58,720 nucleotides of DNA from Heterostelium multicystogenum (Eukaryota > Evosea > Eumycetozoa > Acytosteliales > Acytosteliaceae), in contig RCNN01000198.1 of NCBI GenBank assembly GCA_003667245.1, positions 1 to 58,720 on the forward strand, in the 5' to 3' direction. Of the stretch, positions 23,601 through 37,000 are shown one piece after another; position 1 is the first letter of the stretch; every line of letters begins with the position of its first letter. Below the pieces are notes generated by a model. That model made no database searches. It saw nothing but the letters and a program-made list of their open reading frames with translations, and had not been told where the DNA came from. The position numbers and the translations under genes are program-made.

Positions 23601-26370
23601 CAACAACACCAAAATCAACAAACAAATAATGATTCTCCACAACAACAATCTCCATTGCAACAGCAATCAAGATCGGCTTCACCAAATCAATCACAACAAG
23701 TTATGCCACCCAATATCCAACCTACTCCAGAGCAAATTCATCAAACAAATCTTCTGAATCAGGTACAACTGCTATTTATTTACCTACAAGAGAGTTCAAA
23801 AAGATATTACGATTCAATTAATTTTTTGCAAATCAATCACTAACTATGATGGTAGTCCTATCAATCTTGGTGTACAAATGGATGCCTATGAATTCTTCCA
23901 TCTCTTCCTCGACAAGATGGAAATTGCACTAAAGAACATTTCGCCCGAGCACAAAGGAATACTTAATGAAGCATTTGGTGGTGTGTTTACCAATCAGTTC
24001 ATCCCCAGAGAATGTTCACATAAATCACATTGCGAAGAGCCATTCTTCTCTATCTCCCTTGAAGTTAAGAATAAGCGATCTGTTCTTGAATCATTAGATC
24101 TCTTTGTGCAAGAGGAGAGTCTCAAAGACTACAAATGTGATTCTTGTAACTCCAAGGTTGAAATTTCCAAACGTTGTCTCATTGATAAGCTTCCAAATAC
24201 CTTAATTTTGCATTTAAAGAGATTTGAGTTTGATGTAGGTATCACTCCTAAACATATGCTATTAACGATCAAAATTTATTTACATTCTTTCAAAATAGTT
24301 GGAAAATATGCGAAATATTAAATTGAATGATTACTGTGAATTCCCTCAACAGATCAACATGGCCCCATATACAAAAGAAGCTGTCGAGAAATCAGAAGGA
24401 GGATCAAATGGAGTAATTAAGAAATCTTCAGTCATTAATCATCTATATGATTTGAATGGAATTGTATTGCACCAAGGAACAGCTGATTCAGGTCATTATA
24501 TCACTTTGGTAAAAGATGCTAGTGGTAATTGGTTTGAATTGAATGATACCTTTGTGTTGCCTTATGACTTCCGTAGATTGGAACAAGATTGTTTCGGAGG
24601 TTTCGATGATATCAAAGAGTTTGACAAAGTGCAACAGAAGCATGTGATGGTCCGTCGACCAAAGACAGGAAATGCATACATGCTTTTCTACACAAGATCC
24701 GAGAACTCAAATGATCAACACTCACACTGTAAGCCGACTTCTCCAGCATCAAAAGAGGCTAAAATACCGATGGAAGTCCTTGAAACTGTCTGGAATGAGA
24801 ATCGGTCATTCCTGTTGGAGAAATATCTTTTCGATAATGATTTCAGTACCTTCATATGGGACATTGTTAATCTCAACCATGATCCAACATTTGATCCAGT
24901 TCTTCCAACCAAATCAAACGTTATTCATTCTTCAACAAATCAATGTAAGTCTTTGCTTTTTTTTTTTTAAACATTTCCCAAAGAATCCTAACAATTTCCT
25001 TTATTATTTAGTGGCATTACTCTCAAGCATAAAATTAACAACTAGATACATTATAGATATTTATTCACATTCAAAGGAAAGAAATCTGCTTGATGTATGG
25101 GCATACCACTTGAAGAGATTGATGAGAGAGAGCATTCAAGGCACTGAGTGGTTCATTCGTTACATTGTAGATAAGAATCATTTGAAAGGATTGTTACTAG
25201 GCTGCTTCTTTGAGAAGACAAGACAGACATTTGTCGATATAATTACATTTGCTATTTTGTTGCGAAACAATTCTTTAGCCAGCGATCCAGCCACTCCCCA
25301 ATCTCGTGAGGTCATGTCCAACACAATGGCCAATTTCTACAACACCTTGATTACAATGGTAAAGAGCATTCGTGATTATCCAAGACGAACCATTCAACAA
25401 CTCTTCACTCTACTATTGAATATCATCCCAATCAACATAAAAGAAATGCAATACATACTTCAACGTGGTATGATCAACAAATTGATTGAAAACTATATAG
25501 GAACATACATGCCCAACTCAATTAGTGGCTCAACCGGTATTATCAATAACTCTTCGAACTATACACCTGCCATGTATGGACAGTCAATTGGATCTGGTTC
25601 ATCACACTTGGGTGGACATCCAAATGCTCCAACCTCTTTCCATAACCCAATCTATGAGAACAATAAGATGATTGAGTTCCTTTGTTATCTTATTCGTTGT
25701 TGTCAACTTCACAACAACACCACAATTCAACCTTCTCAAATCAACAACTACCCAACAGAGCAAGATAGAACACGTCCTCGTGTTCATGTATACTCTGCAG
25801 AAATGGAAGTTCAATCAAATTCCATCTACCGTGTTCCAACTGGTTCTCAAGTCTTGATTCTTTCTGAGACTACATTGGTAGCGATTCTATCAAAGAGTTT
25901 CTTGTTGAAGTTGATCAAAGAGAATGGTTGGTGTGAAAGTGTAAAGCTTCTGATTGGCCACCTCTCTTGGAACAACCGATCAATATCAACGCACTTTTTC
26001 AACATTATCAAGGAGATACTCCTTAAATCCAGTCCAAATGTATTCCAATTTGTATATCCATCTCTAAATTGCTTGCTAGAGATTAAAGATCCAATAACAG
26101 AATGGAGAATTGATACAATTATGCAATCATTACTTAAAGTATGTTAGACATTTTCAACAAATTAAATTCTATACTAATTTATTTTTCAGGTACCAGAAAG
26201 TATGGTTTATAGTCCAGAGGGCCACGACCATTTCGTCAAATATCTAACCTCAATTACAGTATCCCAATCCAAGACAGCCTAACGTTATTAATTCTGAGGA
26301 TTTCAATGCTTGGAGAGTCAAGCATAAAGATACAATTGCCAAATTCATAAAGGATGGATATTATAAATAG
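17697..26370 (+). CDS. Large ubiquitin-specific protease, USP9X/USP24/USP34 class
   Basis: A cysteine protease that removes ubiquitin from proteins. It starts at 17697 with a Ser/Asn-rich head. A long helical (armadillo-like) region follows, then a ubiquitin-like domain at about 21180-21420 (ITDITGTDTLRMFKRKVAAF, VRSLKIYLGDKELKDDDK). The catalytic Cys box GLKNQGTTCYMNSLLQQLYH lies at 23422-23481, a long Gln/Pro insert follows, then MDAYEFFHLFLDKME (23878 on), a zinc-ribbon-like pair CDSCNSKVE, and the His box GTADSGHYITLVKD with WFELND (24475-24550). A helical C-terminal half runs to 26370. The order armadillo, UBL, USP, helical is that of the giant USP9X/24/34 group. At least seven introns are visible (first 18287-18395; later near 18600, 19572, 21957, 22300, 24945, 26138). 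Frame breaks occur near 19020, 19440, 20020, 20190, 20600, 23270, 23840 and 24270, with the protein continuing each time. Confidence 0.85.
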
Positions 26371-26677
26371 TTTTTCAATAATAAACTAGTATAAGTAAAA
26401 TCATCACAAGACTAATTATTTCTACATTTCTTGTTTTAATCTGGAAACAAACACTTTCAAAAGTGTGTCATTTCTTTTCATTTTGAGTTCTTAGAATCAT
26501 TAATGATTTGATCGGAATATTCCAATTGCACCTTTTAAAAAATTTAAAATTCAAATTTAATTTGACAAAAATTAATTTGATTAACTCCACATTTCGAAAG
26601 AGGACTGACACTCCGATCTGAAAGAAACACCTCAAAATAAAGAGAAGAGTAGAAGGCTGAATTGAAAGTAGTCGGAT
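26371..26677. other. Short intergenic spacer
   Basis: AT-rich with AATAAA-like signals after 26370 and a slightly GC-richer leader just before the next ATG. Nothing else is seen. Confidence 0.6.
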
Positions 26678-29600
26678 ATGTCGTCGTTGTCCTCCTCATC
26701 AAAAAAATCAGCCACTACAACCACACCTAATGCGTCGCCTAAGATTGATAGTACAGTTATTCAGAGTGGATATCTCTTGAAGAAAGATGGAAAGTCAAAG
26801 ATTCCAGGCAAATCGCCAGGTTGGAAGAAGAGGTACTTTGTACTTGATAGCCAGTATTTGAGCTATCTTAAATCGGACAAACCCGATGCCAAACTCTACG
26901 GAAGAATTGCTTTAGTTGACATGCAGGCCATACAACAACACCAGCCTGCAAACTCTTCCTCTCAAGTATGGACTCTAGACATACACACTAAAGATCGTAC
27001 CTTCAACCTTTCGTCCAACTCAGAGGCAGATTTGAGTCAGTGGACTTTGAATCTTACATCATTCATCACTTTATCATCATCATCCGCTAACCTTTCAACA
27101 ACTACAACAACAACAGCATCGTCAGCTTTTAGCAAGAGCAAACCTTCCATTGGAGAGACACTAACACAATCTCCATCGACATCAAGCAAATCAGTTAATC
27201 ATAAGCGACAAACTACTGTACTTTCAGCACCTCTTCCTACTTTATCAAATAGTAATAATAATCAGCCTACATCATCGACAACAACAACTTCCACAACTAC
27301 AACGACATCTACTTCAGCACCAACATCATCTAAACCTAAAGAGGTGACTAGTAACAATAATGATGATTTTGGATTTGTAATGGTTGATGGATCTGGATCA
27401 CAGCCGCAGCAGAACTCACTTAAACAAACTATTACACAAATGGTAGTAAATGCTGTTGCACCTTTGAAACAGCAGCAACAGCAGCAACAGCATGGTAATG
27501 CTGGTATTGACTCGACTATTGTACAATCTACAAAAGCAGTTGATAAGACAGGAAAGCACACTAAAGTCAGTCTTTGTGGCGCTTCCATCATTGACTATGC
27601 AAAGAATTTCAGCTCTGGACACATCACTGCAATGGTTGCAGTGTCTCCAAAGAAGGTTTGGACTGGTGACAGCAATGGTAACATTGTTACATGGACTGCC
27701 GGCTCTGACAAACTAAAGAAAGGTTCTCAGTGGAAACATCACCAACATGCGATTACATCACTCGTTTACATTCCATCGCAATCTGCTGTCTACAGTGCAT
27801 CAATAGACGCAAAAATATGTGCATGGAATGAAACCGACTTTACTCTTCTCTTTACTCACCAGTCTCGCACACCAATCTACAGCATGGTAGACATCAATGA
27901 CTCACTTCTTCTCTACTGTGGCTACAGTGACAACTATACATCGATTGCTGTACTCGATATCCATACTCAAACTGCCAAGGACATCCCATTGAACTCATAC
28001 ATACAGAGCATAATGGATACACAGCAGCAACAACAGCAGTCACAAAAAGAGCATAATCAACACAGCCACCATCATCATGGACATCATGGAAGAAAGCACA
28101 ACAACAAAGATATTAGAAAGTTCTACAGGATCATAAAGTATGACGACAGGATATTGATTGCCACTACCTATTCGGAGATCATTGTTTGGAGCCCTTGGGA
28201 CGGTGAGATATGCCAGATTCTAGAGGTTGGTTACCAATCGATCTCTGCTATGTCGGTCATTGCCAACACCCTCTGGATATGTTCACTTCCTGACAGCTCT
28301 GTCACTGGTTTCTTCGCACCACAGATGCCGAATGTAGTTTCTTTGTGGAATCTTAATGTAAGTCAAACGGCTGGTAATACCAACTCGCTCTTACTCTACT
28401 GACTCTAAGACTATGTCCTTTGCATTTAGACGCTGAAAAAGAAGAGAAGCTTTGATTGTACACATCCTATAACATCTTTTAATATATTCAATGGATATGT
28501 ATGGGCGATCAATAGACATCATATATCTGTATACGAACCCAATTCAGGTCAGGGTGTATTTGAAGTAATAGATCTTGGCGAGGATATGAATTGTATATCG
28601 ATGTTTAACAATGATTGTGCATGGATTGGAGGAAACTATCTGTTTAGATTCCAGCTCATTGATACTTGGTTTGAGCGATCTCTGACACCGCAAGATATCA
28701 ATCCAGACATCAACAACTGGGAGTACATGGAACTTCTGCTAAAGAAACTATCAAACAGATTTAAATATAGTAGGTACCTACAACAAACATCTGTCTTTAA
28801 CAATTACTTACATACCAACTATCAATGGGAATAACTAGATTATGATGGAAGAATATTGGATCTATTGTTGAATATTGGTGAGAGCGACCAGCTCTTAGTC
28901 CAGTTCCATATCACTATTGTACAGACACTGAGATACTACTCAAGAAATCAATCTTATGTAACAGAACAAATCTTAATGAGCGAATCATTCCGCTTGGATA
29001 GAATTATCCAGCTATTGACTTCTCATCTCAAGAATAGAAATGATCCGCTTCTACACCTCCATACGATGAAGACTATCTATTATCTTTGTAATTTTAGTAA
29101 GTGATTAGCAGACAATGGTTTATGTCCGGCTACTAATTGATTGATATCCAGATAAATTCTGTAGCAAAATGGCTTTAGATGTCTTGTTGCGATTCTCAAT
29201 ACAGCCTATGTCAGCCTCCATTTTAAAGTATACTATGTTGGTCATTGTAAAGATTATTACTCTGCTGCAAAAGATCCCGTTGCTATTTGGAAATGTTGAG
29301 GAGAACTACAAAAAGATGAAAGATATACTAGAGTTCTACTTTAAGGTGCTGGATCAATCCTATTCCTCAGCCAACGACGATGGTGACTTGATAAAGCACG
29401 CAATCATATATGTGTTGAAGCGTTTCTACGAACAAGACGACAAGCGTTACACCGAGCTCATTCTTAGGAAACAGTGTATACAACCGCTCCACAAAATAGC
29501 ACGTGCAACTCCACCAACTTATTTCTCAAACGAAGCACAGCACTTCCTGCAGCTACTCATGTCTGGTAACCCCAAGGTGAGCGAAATGATCAGCAAGCTT

Positions 29601-30224
29601 GGTGGAATGGTTGTCGACGACAGTAAGGCAACAATAGTATTGACGAACCAACCATGTTGATCTACCAGCTAACAGAGCCTCACGCCAAGAAGAAACGTGT
29701 TGTTGTAGCCAGACCCGAATCAACATCTGGTCCACTCACCTCCAATTCACCTATAACTTCTCTAATGTACACACTCAACTCGCTGCTCCACTCTTTACAA
29801 AACACAACACTCAAGAGCTCCAAGATTACAATCAAAGAGATAACAGTTCCTGATGCTTTTTCCGGATCTTTTTACCAGCCGCCAGTCGATCATCCAACTT
29901 CAAGCGATTCTCTATGGCTTCCAGGCACAGTTTGCTATTGAGTTAACTCCAAGAGACCTCAAGATACGTATACAAATCGAGTACAAGGGTCTGTCTGGTG
30001 AGGCAACCATCAGTGATATGTCAATTCAGGGTGTGCTCATCCTTGGCTTCCACCAAGGCTCTGCCAAGCCACACTGGCTATCATTCCAGGAGGAGCCAAA
30101 GATTGACTTCCGATTCACGAGTACCACACTGCTCAAACCCGTGGATCTCATCATCAAGCCAGCCATACAAAGAATCCTCAAATCCAAACTGGTGCATCCA
30201 AACAAGCTAATCATAAAATCATAA
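26678..30224 (+). CDS. PH - WD40 - helical repeat - SMP-like protein
   Basis: Start at 26678. A pleckstrin-homology domain occupies about residues 25-130 (QSGYLLKKDGKSKIPGKSPG, WKKRYFVLDSQYLSYLKSD, ending in the conserved Trp of LSQWTLNLTSF). A Ser/Thr/Gln-rich linker leads to a beta-propeller with WD40-like blades (HITAMVAVSPKKVWTGDSNG; AITSLVYIPSQSAVYSASID) and a His/Gln-rich insert. In-phase introns lie at 28358-28429, 28770-28838 and 29097-29151. A helical armadillo-like region follows (LLLNIGESDQLLVQFHITIV; MALDVLLRFSIQPMSASILK). The end resembles an SMP lipid-transfer domain (ELTPRDLKIRIQIEYKGLSG; LLKPVDLIIKPAIQRILKSK; VHPNKL). Two frame breaks, near 29605-29640 and 29850-29930, lie before the SMP-like part, so it could in principle be a separate gene. 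Likely role: membrane-associated scaffold, possibly at membrane contacts (inference). Confidence 0.7.
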
Positions 30225-30526
30225 TCATTTTGTATCATTCCTGTACACAACATTAATTTTGTTTTGTTTCATTGCAATACATTACTTGTTCTTTCAGCGA
30301 AATAGTAGTAGTAAATCAAAGATAAATCCAATCACTGATTTGAATCTGTCATGTAACCTAGTTAGTGGTTTTCCTTTTCAGTTAATAGGGAATTAGCAAA
30401 AAAAAAACAAAGAAATATCTAGATTTTAAAAATTGGGAAGGTGATTGATTGTTTGCATCACGGTCGTCAACCTGCAGGAATATCAGGGATTTAATTCGGA
30501 TTTTGTTTCATTACGTTAATACCATC
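30225..30526. other. Short intergenic spacer
   Basis: AT-rich, with an A9 run near 30400. Probably carries the 3' end of the PH-WD40 gene and the promoter of the first ComC-like gene. Confidence 0.55.
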
Positions 30527-33500
30527 ATGTTATTCATCAACATCACTAAATTATCTCTGTTGATTTTATTTGTTATCTTTAGTTTAGATACAACCAAATC
30601 CCAGGTTTTATATCAGAAAGATTTGGAATCATTAAAGTGGTTGATTAATCAAGTATGTCTACTTTTAAAAATATCAATACTCTAAAAAGTAATCCTAATT
30701 CTTTAATTGAATAAAGTATTCTCTTGATTGGAATCCTGATGCTACAAATTGTGCTTCTGTTGCTGGACTTAGTAGAGCAAAACTTACATGTACAAATGCT
30801 ACAGGGAATCAAGTACAATATGTAACTGAAATGTATGTATGGAAATACCTAAACATACCACCTTCAAATTTATTAATTTATTTAATAAAAGAGCAATTTC
30901 TAATCAGTATCAGGCAACTAACAGAGTTAGTCCTCCAGTCATACTGAAATTAATTTTGGAAAAAGTAATTAAGTTCACACTGACTCCACCTAGTGGAGTT
31001 TTTGAAAAAGTCCAAGTAGGAGGTATATTAGAACTATTGGATATTCCTGAAAATTCAGCATTAAAAAACGTAGAGTAAGACATTGATATCTCTTTATGGA
31101 AGCAATAGGAACTAACGTGTTTTATTTGAACATAGTATCAGTAATGTTGATCTTAGAATTGTTCCTCTTTTTCCATTAAATATAAACCTTACTAGAATGT
31201 AAATATAGATTTATCATTCATGGATAGTTATTACTATAGTTGATTTACTGATCATTCTTACTTAGATTTTGTTTCAATGTTAATATTACAACCAAAGTAG
31301 AGAAAAAATTATTTTATCCACCCATGGAAGAAGTTACCATTCATGCAAAATCAAATATTCTTGTTGATATTCCTGATAATGAAATTTACTCCACCTTAAA
31401 GTCTTTGTAATTATACATATCAATGCTTTTAGATGTTTCAAAACCTAACAAATATTAATTTATAAATTACAGAACTATAAATCATGAATTATTTAATTCA
31501 TATACTTTCAGTGACACCAACTTTCCCTCTATCGAATATTTGTAAGACAATTTGATCTCATTAAATATTCAACCCAGAAGAGGTACATACTAACATGGAA
31601 TATAATTCTAGAAAACTTAAAACAATTAAGAGAGCCATGACCTTAAATATAGATTCCTCAACACTCAATATATTGGGAATAGATGATGATGAGTTCTGTG
31701 AATTAAATTTAAACAAAGCCAAATCTTTAATATCTTTGTAACTATATATTATTTAAATCAGTTAATATACAAAGTATTAACTTTATTTAATAGACAAATA
31801 GGAAATCAAACTGTTACACCAGTAGATCTGACAGGTTTTCCACTGGAATCTTTGATTACAAAAAAGAATAGTCAACTTTTTATATACAAAAATCTAACTC
31901 AAATTAAGTAATGTACACTCTTAACTTGTATTTGAATAATATTCAAATTTCTAATCGTTTATTGTTTTAGTCGAAATTATTTGACTGGTAATGTTTCTTT
32001 TCCTGATGAATCGGCTTTACATCCTACAAAACCTGTGTCTTTTTACTTTAGTATTGGTGATACCCAGTCCAAACTACCAAACTACAATTCAATCACATTT
32101 TTACAATTCACTATCAATAGCTTTCCCAATGTGTATGGTGATATTCCACAATCCTATTGTAGAATCCCAAAAAATAGTTTTAGAATATATAATACTGGTG
32201 TAAACTATGCTCCAAACTGTATGTATTGCTACTGGAACATTACCCAAAGCCTACTTCCAAGTACAATAATAAAACCTCCATTTGATTTTGATTGTGGTAA
32301 GTGTCAAGAATTGATCAATCCAAGCTCCAAAATGTAAATAACAACCATTAACATTTACTTTTAGTCGTATCAGTAAAAAAGACATTTTATTCCTATGAAT
32401 TTCCGTTAATTTTAGAGTACCTACAATTATTTCATTATATATTATATTTATTAATATTGTTATTTAGAGGAGAGAATTTAGGATATGACAACTTGCCAGG
32501 TACCAATGCTGCAATATCAATACCAAATTCACAAATAAAGTAAGTCTAAAAAAATCTATTTGATAAACAAAGTTTGTAAATCAATGCTAACAAGAATTTC
32601 ATAGATTTTATGTAGGTTCAAAGAGTGGAACTCAGATTTTAAGCTTCAATACATACACTGGTATTAAAAATATAACTATCACATGGAGTGATGTTATAAA
32701 CTATGATATTAGATCAATAACACCATTACAATATCCATATGGTTTGAATCTTAAAATTATTGGATCTTTTGAACAGATTTCTATTAATACTTTATTATTG
32801 GACAATGTGAATGCCTATGCCTTTAATCAATCTAATACAATAATATCAGCCAATTTTAATCATACTTTTGATGTTGAAAAGATAATGCCATTGCAGTTAA
32901 TAACATCCATTAGATTAAACCCCCATTATTTTAATTATACAAAGAGTAAACTCCTAAAACTATTACTGTTCATCTATTTAATTTATTCACCTTTTTTTTG
33001 TACAGGTTATCCATTTATAGGTTCAGTTTCAAACTTAACTGACGAAGGAGGCGTCATAACTGTGAAAGGTAATTTTGGAAACTATGGCCAAAAAATTTAA
33101 AGGTATGGCTCAATGATAGTATTTTATTACCACTCTCCGGTACACCAAAGAATGATACTATTATATGTATCGCACCTGGTCAACTTCCAATCGGAATAGT
33201 TCCTATAAAAGTTAGTGTGGATGGATACACATTCCAAACCAAAATAAAGATTGGTAAGAACAATTTAACCAAATTCTTAATTTATATATATATTAAACGA
33301 TAAAATCTTTAAAGATCCTTCTAAACCTATAATCAATTGTGGATTAACAAAACCACTTTGCAACGGAAACGGAATCTGTTTGACTGAAACTACCGGTCTT
33401 TGTCAGTGCTATCCTGAATTCAATGGTGTCTATTGTGAGAATAGTATGTATTAATTAATATCTAGTGATACAATATTTATTAATCTCATATTTAATCTAG

Positions 33501-34318
33501 GAATATATAATGGTGGTGAAATTGGAAATACAACAACACCAACACCAACATTCTTGGCAAATGGAGAAGAATTCACATTCAACATGTTGTATGTTCAAGA
33601 ATTGGATTCGAATAGAGAGGTTTTCAAATCAATTCCAACCAACAATTGGAACTTTAACACAACCAAAACATCAACATCAACAATTACACAATACAGATTG
33701 AACCATTCATCATCTGAAATCATTGAAGCAATCATCGAATATTCAACACAACCAAAGAATGTCAGTTTTGCAGGTATTTCATACATTCTCCCTCCAAATT
33801 CAATCAAACTCTCAATTTCTATTGAAGGATGGAAATACAATTCACTCTTGAACACATTAAGAGTTGTATTTTCAACACAATTCGAAGATGATGATGAATG
33901 TGGTTTCGAAAAGAACACAATTGGAAGCAATCAAATCGATAACTCATTGAACTATCTCAAGATTGTGAAGAATGGTGTCTCGTTCTATGGTAAATTCTAT
34001 GATGTTTCTCTTTCAGATGGACAACCAACATATTCATTTGTTGAAGTCATCAATCGAACATTCACAGAAACAGACATCTCCATTGGAATCAATTTGAGTC
34101 AATGTCAGAAATGTTTGATTGACCCTGACTTTTCGTTGTTGGTTGCTGCCAAACAAGAATGTGAAAAGAAGAGTCGAACATGGGTCATCATCACAATTGC
34201 TGTTGTAGTAGGTGTCTTTGGTCTAGCATTGCTTATCGTTGGAATATTTTACATCAGAAAGTATCGATCTAATATCAAGCTCAAACTTGAGATCATGATG
34301 GAGAAGTTCGATAAATAA
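30527..34318 (+). CDS. ComC-like cell-surface receptor, tandem copy A
   Basis: Start at 30527 with a signal peptide (ITKLSLLILFVIFSLDTTKS), then SLDWNPDATNCASVAGL, the usual N-terminal cap of dictyostelid LRR-type surface proteins. Many short exons split by small introns carry divergent leucine-rich repeats up to GDIPQSYCRIPKNSFRIYNT and LPSTIIKPPFDFDC. An IPT/TIG-like domain (YPFIGSVSNLTDEGGVITVK) follows at about 33007-33255, then one EGF module (INCGLTKPLCNGNGICLTET, 33330-33445). The last exon (from about 33500) is a ComC-type beta-sandwich domain (FAGISYILPPNSIKLSISIE; CLIDPDFSLLVAAKQEC), a transmembrane helix (VVVGVFGLALLIVGIFYI) and a short basic tail. A frame break lies near 33098. 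In D. discoideum such proteins act in cell-cell signalling and adhesion. The ligand here is unknown. Confidence 0.75.
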
Positions 34319-34462
34319 ATAATAAATACAACTTTAATCATTGAATCTCAAGTTTATATTCATTTCTTGTTTTCTGGATTCAATCTTTATTCACAACAAC
34401 AAACACAACTATAACTATCCGTACATATATTATATATCACTACATCACTCTAGTCAACCTAT

Positions 34463-36631
34463 ATGAATCAACAAGCCATTCAGCAATTAGCAAAACTTTC
34501 CGAGTTCACCAATACTAACATACACACTCAAGCCTCTGATGCAGAAGGACAAGGTGGTTACCAGGCTCGTAAGTAGAAGTGAGAGTGAGCGGAGTTTTAA
34601 AGGTATTAACATGTCCTCTTGATCAATTTAGCGATAGACGTCAATGTGACATCAGTGTTGCAATGGTTAACCAATAGGAATCCAACAGTCACGTATCCTG
34701 CCCCAACGGTAACTATCGATTCAACATGTTGTATCAAACTAAGGGCTAACCAACTCTGATCTACAGATGGCCAACAGAGATCTTCCATTTCGAGGGAGGA
34801 CGAAAGAGATCAACCATTTTATTGACATCATTTCAAGTCGTTTGAAAAATCGTACCAGCCTGGACCGTACAGATCATCCACTGACCGTGATTGCCAGTGC
34901 TCCTGGCATTGGTAAAACCAGATTGCTCGAGGAAACATCACAAGCCCTTTCCCAGCATGAGAGTCTCAAGAACTACTTTGTTGTACAGATCAACATCACC
35001 TTTGGCAATGCAACTCGTGTCACATTCAAGGATGCGAAGCATGGAGGTGTGCACGCCGTCAGCAGCCGTATCCTCTTTCGATTCTTCGAACCTCTCTCAA
35101 CATATGAGATCTTTGTAAATGAGTTCGAGAGTCAATTTGGAATCGGGTCATTTTTGTACATCTCTCCCAAAATGTGTTTCTACATCATCGAGACATACAT
35201 GAGGCAATCTAAACAATTCCAAGAACTGGTGCAAAACAAGACAATCTTTTTCAACATTGGTATTGATGAGTTCTCATTCCTATTCCTCAAAGAAAGCGTC
35301 CTCCAGCAGAGGTACCAACAACAAATAAACACATACTACAACATATATCGACAATCGTTGGCCAACTACTCGATCAAGAGTCCAATCGAATCAATTGTTC
35401 CTTCTTGAAGGAAGTCATCATTGCAGTCTTCCCTCTCCTCACTCCATCCGGATGTACCTTTTTTCATGTCACTATGGTTTGGACAATTTTCACACCGATT
35501 AGAGATATCATCCATAGCACCTGCTCTGCACACCCATACAAGCGAGTACCCATTGGTCTCCTCAGCTTCTATGATACCCTTTGGATCGCCCAACAGTATC
35601 TCTCAAACCCAGTTCTCACTGGCATCCAGGAAGCCAAACTCAGGAAAGTTCTGGCCTTCATTGGAGGATGGGCACGACCATTGTTCAAGTTCCTCGAGGA
35701 ATATCACTCTGACTCATCCAATCGTGACAATACACTCATCCAACTACTGTCATTTGTCCCCACTCCTGGACTGGAGTCAATGCTTCCGAATGATACAATT
35801 GCAAGGCTCGTGGCGATGTCACTGACAGCAGTTCAGACAAAAAAATATGATTGGAGACGAACGAAATATGTATCCGAAGAATCGCTCGAGGTTCTAGAGA
35901 GCAAAGGAACAATCAGTTCGCTCGAATTGCAGGACGGCTCCCGCGTGGTGACTCTTCCTCTCATTCTACTTCGCGAGTATAGCGAGTCGAACCCCTTGCT
36001 AGTGCCCATCAAGCTCATGGTTGATCATCTCATTGCCTCTGACGATCCGAGCTCATGGGAGGAATTCTGCTGTCGATATCTCCTGGCACGTAGGTCCTCC
36101 TTTGTACTGCTTGGAAAGACATCTATTACCATATGGGAATACTTTGGTGATGCACAACGCACCAAACTAGTGGATCCAAACACATCATTCACTCTTTCTT
36201 CTTCAGCTGCGCCAACTTTCATCAACCTTCAGAATCAATATCCGAAAAAGTCATGCTCCATTGCTCCCGAGAATGTTTATCGCAATGCTGCTGGGGCTCC
36301 TTTCGACTGGCTCCAGTGTTTCTAAATGTCGAGTAACAGCATGATCTACTTCTTGTGTGATGGAAAACATACAACTGTCAACGCTGCTCTGACTCTTTCT
36401 GAAGTCAACGACAACATCAAAGCATGCACAAAATCAATTGCGTCGATATTGCACAAGCAGGACTCCTATATTCATTGCTTCATCACCAATCGAGACTCAA
36501 TCTCCAATGACATCATCTCGAACGAACAGAATTCTATGCTTCCCCTCTTGCTCATCGACAAACGAGGAAGCTTCTATCCTCTGTCCATACGCTCCTATAT
36601 AGACAGCCAACTCAACTCTGATCTCGTCTAG
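34463..36631 (+). CDS. Crinkler/RHS-like P-loop NTPase with nuclease-like C-terminus, frame-broken
   Basis: Start at 34463. In-phase introns at 34569-34631 and 34709-34766 join a short N-terminal region to LPFRGRTKEINHFIDIISSR. The P-loop is VIASAPGIGKTRLLEE (Walker A GIGKT, 34900-34940) and the Walker B candidate is FFNIGIDEFSFLF (about 35250-35290). A frame shift occurs near 35400. The next frame (35405 on) ends in GAPFDWLQCF, an in-frame TAA, and then an immediate ATG in the same frame leading to IYFLCDGKHTT and LLLIDKRGSFYPLSIRS. The FDW and CDGK strands resemble a PD-(D/E)xK nuclease core as found in Crinkler-type effectors and their transposon-derived relatives (inference). GC content is far higher than in the two receptor genes that flank it. 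The host-type introns argue for long residence. It may be inactive, or the breaks may be sequence errors. Confidence 0.55.
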
Positions 36632-37000
36632 CTCTCGCAGTTCAGTCTATCCCCGCAGTCTCCACCAGCCATTCAATAAATAAAGTGTATATATCCCTTC
36701 TTCCAAGCCATCCCTTCAATTCTATCTCCCATCACAATGCATCCACTCTCTAAATAAATAAATAAATAATAAAACTTTAATAAATCATCGAATACAAGTT
36801 TCAAGATTATTAAATTTGAATTCATCAAAGGTTGAAAACTGTGTTTGCATAATAAAAGATTTATACATTTGTGAAAGTTTCAAAAATACTTTGAAATTAA
36901 AAAATCTTGATATTATTATAATGATAGATTTTTGTTGATTTCAAGCTTGTTTTGTTTTGAGATATTGAAGTCAATTTTTACAACTTTCATCATTTCATAA
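36632..37000. other. Spacer between the NTPase gene and receptor copy B
   Basis: A short GC-richer tail after 36631 changes abruptly to AT-rich DNA at about 36745, with AATAAATAAATAAATAA signals at 36753-36770. It marks the compositional edge of the NTPase gene and holds the promoter of copy B. Confidence 0.55.

Noticed and set aside
27262..27591. Minus-strand Val/Cys-rich frame
   Set aside because: Antisense of Thr/Ser/Gln low-complexity linker in the PH-WD40 gene.
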